This document shows positions 12,584 to 16,671 of a stretch of 16,671 nucleotides of DNA, in pieces. The stretch lies in contig JASLXP010000134.1 of assembly GCA_030740295.1 (NCBI GenBank), forward strand, positions 1 to 16,671, given 5' to 3'. The position numbers were made by a program, and so were the translations under genes. The first letter of the stretch is position 1. Every line of letters begins with the position of its first letter. This DNA comes from Planctomycetota bacterium (lineage in GTDB: Bacteria; Planctomycetota; PUPC01; JACPCR01). The notes beneath the pieces were generated by a model. That model saw only the letters and a program-made list of their open reading frames with translations. It was not told where the DNA came from and made no database searches.

Positions 12584-14518
12584 ATGACCGACCCCGATAG
12601 CATCCTGATTGAAGCTGAATCCTTCCAGAATCTGGGAGGGTGGACGGTGGATACCCAATTCATTCACACCATGGGGTCGCCCTACCTGCTGGCTCATGGG
12701 TTGGGCAAACCGGTGGAGCCGGCACAGACCACGGTCACGCTTCCGGGGGCCGGGCGATGGCACGTTTGGGTACGAACGAAGAATTGGGTTCCAGGTCCGT
12801 GGGAAGCGCCGGGTCAGTTCAAGCTCGTTGTGAAGGGCCAAGAGCTCGCGCACGTCTTTGGGGCCGGTGACGGGGAATGGAATTGGGAATCAGGCGGGGA
12901 GGTCGAGCTCGATACGGCCACAGTCTCCCTCTCACTCATCGATCTGACCGGCTTCGATGGACGCTGCGACGCGATTTTTCTGACACGCAACGCGGACGCA
13001 GTTCCGGACAACAGTTCCGAGCCGATGAATGACTGGCGTCGGCGTCATGGTCAGGTGGAGGACGCGGCCGATGAACGCTATGACCTGGTGGTCGTGGGCG
13101 GCGGCATTGCCGGCGCATCCGCAGCGGTTGCGGGCGCACGAGCCGGACTGCGCGTGGCCTTGCTGCAAAATCGTTCGGTCCTGGGCGGCAATGGGTCGCC
13201 CGAGGTGCAGGTGGCTCCCGCGGGCAACTATCCACCTGGGCGATATCCGGGCCTGGGCGACATCGTCAAAGAGATCTCCCCAGTCATGGACTACAACCCG
13301 GACAGCACGGAGCGATTCAGTGACGCCGAGGATCGCCGGCGCGCGGTCGTTGACGCGGAACCGAACCTGGATCTCCTTATGGACCACCACGTGTACCATG
13401 TCGAGACCGAGAGTGCGCGCATCACCTCGGTGTGGGCATTCCACACGCTGGGGCACCTTCGGCGCCACCTGGTTGGACGTTACTTCATCGATGCGACGGG
13501 CCACGGCACGATCGGCCTTCAGGCCGGGGCTGATTATCGGATGGAGCCCCGCGACCGGATGGGCATGACCAACATCTGGCGTTGGCGTTGGACCGATGAT
13601 GTCGTGGCGTTCCCCGAGACGCCTTGGGCCCTGCAACTCACCGAAAAGTCCTTCCCGTATCCCACCGATGGCGGCTGGCTGAACGAAGATGGTGAGCCCG
13701 CGAGAGTCAGGTATGACGACCCCCTGATTCCCGCCCCTGCGCGCAAAGGAGGCAAAGGCGACTGGCACTGGGAGAGTGGCTTCAATAAGCATCCGTTGAA
13801 TGACCTGGAGGCCATCCGCGATCACAACATGCGCGCGGCATTCGGCGCCTTCAATGCCATGAAGAACCACTGCGCCTACGCATGCCTGGATCAATCAGGA
13901 CGTGCCCACGATACCGCGGAGCTGTATTGGATGGCCTTTATCGGCGGCACTCGCGAAACGCTGCAATTACTGGGGGACGTGGTGGTCGAGATAGAGGATG
14001 TCTATGACCAGCGCGACTTCCCCGACGCCTGTGTCCCGGCGACGTGGGGGATTGATCTCCACTACCCGATGCCGCTCTACGCGCGCGAGACTCCTGACAA
14101 CCCGTTCATCTCGCGTGCGCATTTCGACGGACGTGTCGACGACTCCCACGGCCGCTGGGCCGATTCGCCACGGGCATGCCTGGAAGGTCCGATGCGCGGA
14201 GCCCATGATCCGAGCAAGGGCTACCTCTTCCCCTACCGCGCCTTCTATTCCCGAAACATCGAGAACCTGTTCATGGCCGGGCGTGATCTATCCGTCAGTC
14301 ACGAAGCCCTCGGAACTGTCCGCGTGATGAACACGCTCGGCATGGTGGGAGTCGTGGTCGGCCGCGCCGCGGCCGTTGCGCTGGCACACGATGCGACAAA
14401 CCGTGGGGTGTACGAGGACCACTTTGATGAACTGAAAACGCTGCTGGAGAAACCGGGCGGTTACCGACACGAATCGGGTAGAGAAGAGACAGCAGTTGAG
14501 GAAGCAGCTTTAACGTGA
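12584..14518 (+). CDS. FAD-dependent oxidoreductase with N-terminal carbohydrate-binding-like domain
   Basis: 644 residues. Residues 6-135 form a beta-rich domain beginning ILIEAESFQNLGGW, with GRWHVWVRTK and a final strand CDAIFLTRN, like the CBM6/35-type or galactose-binding-like modules that precede such enzymes. Residues 166-205 are a Rossmann dinucleotide-binding fold: YDLVVVGGGIAGASAAVAGA with GGGIAG (172-177), then VLGGNGS. FIDATGHGTIGLQAGADY is the second conserved FAD-family block, and NLFMAGRDLSVSHEALGTVR near the C-terminus is the usual FAD-contact block, matching the FAD_oxidored (PF12831-like) family. No signal peptide is visible, so it is probably cytoplasmic. It transfers hydride to or from an unknown substrate; in this context a sugar or sugar-linked compound is an inference. 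The stop at 14516-14518 overlaps a GTG of the next frame, suggesting an operon with the downstream gene. Regulation through the inverted repeat at 12500-12537 is plausible. Confidence 0.88.
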   Translation: MTDPDSILIEAESFQNLGGWTVDTQFIHTMGSPYLLAHGLGKPVEPAQTTVTLPGAGRWHVWVRTKNWVPGPWEAPGQFKLVVKGQELAHVFGAGDGEWNWESGGEVELDTATVSLSLIDLTGFDGRCDAIFLTRNADAVPDNSSEPMNDWRRRHGQVEDAADERYDLVVVGGGIAGASAAVAGARAGLRVALLQNRSVLGGNGSPEVQVAPAGNYPPGRYPGLGDIVKEISPVMDYNPDSTERFSDAEDRRRAVVDAEPNLDLLMDHHVYHVETESARITSVWAFHTLGHLRRHLVGRYFIDATGHGTIGLQAGADYRMEPRDRMGMTNIWRWRWTDDVVAFPETPWALQLTEKSFPYPTDGGWLNEDGEPARVRYDDPLIPAPARKGGKGDWHWESGFNKHPLNDLEAIRDHNMRAAFGAFNAMKNHCAYACLDQSGRAHDTAELYWMAFIGGTRETLQLLGDVVVEIEDVYDQRDFPDACVPATWGIDLHYPMPLYARETPDNPFISRAHFDGRVDDSHGRWADSPRACLEGPMRGAHDPSKGYLFPYRAFYSRNIENLFMAGRDLSVSHEALGTVRVMNTLGMVGVVVGRAAAVALAHDATNRGVYEDHFDELKTLLEKPGGYRHESGREETAVEEAALT

Positions 14519-14535
14519 CAGATAGAGTAGGACTT

Positions 14536-14540
14536 GGGGA
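14536..14540 (+). promoter_or_regulatory. Ribosome-binding site for the thioredoxin-like protein gene
   Basis: GGGGA lies 10 nt before ATG 14551. A GTG at 14515, which overlaps the preceding stop, is in the same frame and would add 12 residues including two arginines to the signal-peptide n-region, so the start remains ambiguous between the two. Confidence 0.45.
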
Positions 14541-14550
14541 ACTTCAGCGG

Positions 14551-16671
14551 ATGAGCATCGCCGGGGCGATCCTGGTCTCGGTATGGGTCTGTGCGTTCGC
14601 CTCGGCTGACCAGAAGAGCCCAGCGCCGGTTCCCGAAAGCAAAATTGCCGGCTTGGAGGCGAAGCTGTCTGATAAAGACCCGCGCACATCAGCGGCCAGA
14701 AGAGGGCTCGCCATCCGGCGCGTGATCCGCGAGGGCGACTCGCTGCTCAAAACCTATCCGAAGGCGCCCAACCGCTTCCAGGTACTTGGAATTCTGTTTC
14801 GCTGCCGGCGGGAGTTGTTAAGTCTGGACAAAACGGCCAGTAATCGTGAAGCCCTTCTGGAGACGTGCCGTCGACTCGCCGGCGCTCCCGATGAGTATGC
14901 GGCCATTCGACTCGATGCCGACCTGTTGCTTTCGCAAACGGAGCTCGCACGTAGGGGCGCGGACCTGAAGGCGCGTGGAGATGCCCTCCCGGCTCTGGTC
15001 GAGCGCTACCGAGACACAGAGGTGGAAACCAAGGTGCTCCGAATCGTCATGATCATGGCGCTCGAATTCGGCGACACTGGATTGGTCAATCATATTCGCC
15101 AGACGATAGCGGAACGTTTTCCCGGCGATCTCGAATTAGTCAATTTCCTGCGGGACAAGCTGGCGGGGCAAGTGTTTGGTGCCCCGTTCATCGGCACTTT
15201 TACACGTGCCGATGGCAAGGTCGTTCGCTTTCCAATGGATGGCCTGGGGCGGACGAGCGCTCTCTATTTCTGGTCGAAGGAGGGCGGCGGTGAAGAAGAT
15301 CTCAAACAACTTGCGGCCGCCTGGAAGGAGAAGAAAGACGACCTTCCGGGCCGGCTCGAGTCTGTCAGTTTCAACCTGGACGATTTGCCTGATGCGGGTG
15401 AGAAGATCCTGCGCATGCTGGGGGTCGATTGGCCTGCGATTCGGCTTCCCGGCGGTAGGAATAATCCGATTTACCGCGCCTACGTGAGAAGAGATCCGAA
15501 GATTGTCACGGTGAGTCCGACCGGTTACGCCGCCATGAGCATGGCGGGAACAGGAACACGGTCGGCACGTCCGAGGGATTATTCTCGCTGGCTGAACTCC
15601 TCTCTGGCGCGACGTTGGACCAGGCCTCGCTACAGCAGTCAGCTGCAGTCGCTCTTCGCGGGAGAATTCCTCATCCTCGACCCCGTGCACCCCTTCGATC
15701 CTGCTTTCCCACCCGAACTGAAAGCGGTCTCCACGAATAATTCAAAGACCGACCGCGCTCTGACCCGGACAGAGTCCTCGCTTCCCGCAGAGAAACTGCG
15801 CGCTATTCAGGAATGTTTCGTCGCGCTGCCCTTGCGTTACCGGATGCCGCGTGAGCAGGTGCGTGCAAACTACGAGAAAGCCGATTCATTGTGTCGCAAG
15901 GCAATCGCAGAGCACCCGCAGGCCCCGGATCTCTGGATGGTGCGCAATCGTCGTATGATCGCCTTGCTGGGATTGTGGAAGCTCGATTCCGATCAAGACT
16001 ACCTTGAACGCGCTGTCGGCGAGGCCAAACGCGCGGTTGCCAAAGAGACCCCGCCCGGCGCGGATGTCGTGGCCCGATTCTGTCTCGCAAGAGAAGCCTT
16101 CCGCGCTGGCACCGATCCCAAGGCAGTCATCGCGGACTTTATCGAGGCTGCGGGCGGACAGCAGGCGCCAGGTTCGGCCCTGGCAGCGGCGGCCATCCTG
16201 GCGCTGGACGTTGGTGAACGCCCGCTGCATGAGCGCTACCGCCGGGCCATTCTCGAGAAACACATCGAGAACCCGATGATGTGGACGGCGAACTCGTTTC
16301 TGCTCGACCGGTTCCACCGCTACTGGCTGTTCAGGGCTCCCTACGTGGCCGGCTGGTCATTCGGACGGCGCGAATCGCACTTCCTCTCGTGGGGCAAGCC
16401 AGACGATGCCCATCGTGTCCTGCACGCCGAGCTGAAAACCCTCGATGGGAACGCATTCCGGATTCCTGAAGACACCTCTGGCAAGTGGACAGCCATCGCC
16501 TTCATGAGTCGTCCGCACCAGGGGATTCCCAGAGGCACCATCGAATTCGCTGAGGCACGCCCCTTCAAAGACGTCAACATCGTCGCTGCTATTCTGGATG
16601 ATGATGCCGAAGGCATTCATGCGCTCTTGAAGGAGAAGCCTCATAACTGTCCGACGGTTGTCGTTCCCGGT
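14551..16671 (+). CDS. Exported thioredoxin-like / helical-repeat protein without CXXC (3' partial)
   Basis: 707 residues are visible and the frame is still open at the last base. Residues 1-19 are a short hydrophobic signal segment ending ASA/DQ; no Lys/Arg precedes it unless the GTG at 14515 is the start. Residues 30-205 are helical and TPR-like. Residues 207-330 match a TlpA/AhpC-like thioredoxin fold: FGAPFIGTFTRADGKVVRF, then LYFWSKEGG, GVDWPAIRLPGG and IVTVSPTGYAAM. The position that carries WCxxC in redox-active members is WSKEGG, so no catalytic cysteines are present. Residues 410-600 are again helical-repeat-like. From about 645 a second thioredoxin-like start is seen (KWTAIAFMSRPHQG, then KDVNIVAAILDDD), also without CXXC before the window ends. 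Export to the periplasm or envelope is likely; a scaffold or binding role is inferred and the precise function is unknown. It probably shares an mRNA with the oxidoreductase gene. Confidence 0.78.
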   Translation, partial: MSIAGAILVSVWVCAFASADQKSPAPVPESKIAGLEAKLSDKDPRTSAARRGLAIRRVIREGDSLLKTYPKAPNRFQVLGILFRCRRELLSLDKTASNREALLETCRRLAGAPDEYAAIRLDADLLLSQTELARRGADLKARGDALPALVERYRDTEVETKVLRIVMIMALEFGDTGLVNHIRQTIAERFPGDLELVNFLRDKLAGQVFGAPFIGTFTRADGKVVRFPMDGLGRTSALYFWSKEGGGEEDLKQLAAAWKEKKDDLPGRLESVSFNLDDLPDAGEKILRMLGVDWPAIRLPGGRNNPIYRAYVRRDPKIVTVSPTGYAAMSMAGTGTRSARPRDYSRWLNSSLARRWTRPRYSSQLQSLFAGEFLILDPVHPFDPAFPPELKAVSTNNSKTDRALTRTESSLPAEKLRAIQECFVALPLRYRMPREQVRANYEKADSLCRKAIAEHPQAPDLWMVRNRRMIALLGLWKLDSDQDYLERAVGEAKRAVAKETPPGADVVARFCLAREAFRAGTDPKAVIADFIEAAGGQQAPGSALAAAAILALDVGERPLHERYRRAILEKHIENPMMWTANSFLLDRFHRYWLFRAPYVAGWSFGRRESHFLSWGKPDDAHRVLHAELKTLDGNAFRIPEDTSGKWTAIAFMSRPHQGIPRGTIEFAEARPFKDVNIVAAILDDDAEGIHALLKEKPHNCPTVVVPG

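Noticed and set aside
12932..13894. A 320-residue minus-strand open frame inside the oxidoreductase gene
   Set aside because: It is antisense to the Rossmann-fold region; the composition is typical of a shadow frame.
1..16671. CRISPR array, tRNA, rRNA, riboswitch or transposase
   Set aside because: No regularly spaced direct repeats, no cloverleaf-like sequence, no conserved riboswitch core and no transposase-like protein were seen by eye on either strand.

Overview
The window is GC-rich, densely coded bacterial DNA. It reads like an accessory polysaccharide-degradation locus of a PVC-superphylum bacterium (Planctomycetota, Verrucomicrobiota, Lentisphaerota) or a similar environmental lineage such as Hydrogenedentota or Poribacteria. 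That placement is an inference from gene content: a heparinase-like lyase fused to a beta-propeller, a PKD-bearing beta-helix protein, a GH95 enzyme, a CocE-type hydrolase, an FAD oxidoreductase with a carbohydrate-binding-like N-terminus, and a large thioredoxin-like/helical-repeat protein. No rRNA, tRNA, CRISPR array or insertion sequence was seen.

Layout. 1-3180 (+): a heparinase II/III-like lyase with C-terminal FG-GAP/PQQ-like propeller repeats, cut off at its 5' end by the window. 3181-3526: non-coding, with a strong 19-bp inverted repeat. 3527-4882 and 4879-5457 (+): an exported beta-helix (pectate-lyase-like) protein with a PKD domain, followed in a different frame by its probable C-terminal beta-sandwich domain; this looks like one gene broken by a frameshift. 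5458-5908: a gene-poor stretch with a short orphan coding remnant. 5909-7207 (+): a DUF1016/YhcG-family PD-(D/E)XK nuclease with two near-perfect DNA palindromes inside its coding sequence and a lysine-rich tail. 7237-9531 (+): a GH95 alpha-L-fucosidase/alpha-L-galactosidase homologue. 9603-11270 (+): a CocE/NonD alpha/beta hydrolase. 11345-12277 (-): an exported calcineurin-like phosphoesterase, convergent with the hydrolase. 12278-12583: a divergent intergenic region with a 13-bp perfect inverted repeat. 12584-14518 (+): an FAD-dependent oxidoreductase. 14551-16671 (+): an exported thioredoxin-like/helical-repeat protein that runs off the 3' edge.

How the genes may work together. The two exported lyase-like proteins would cut a uronic-acid-containing polysaccharide outside the cell or in the periplasm. 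The GH95 enzyme and the CocE-like hydrolase have no visible signal peptides and could remove fucosyl/galactosyl caps and ester groups from imported oligosaccharides. The oxidoreductase may act on a sugar-derived or other product. No transporter, SusC/D pair or regulator is visible, so a single pathway is a hypothesis. The nuclease gene does not fit this theme. Together with the orphan remnant before it, it looks like an inserted defence-type islet.

The features most worth follow-up are the paired in-frame palindromes inside the nuclease gene, which show one compensatory base-pair change, and the two long inverted repeats placed just upstream of two of the metabolic genes.
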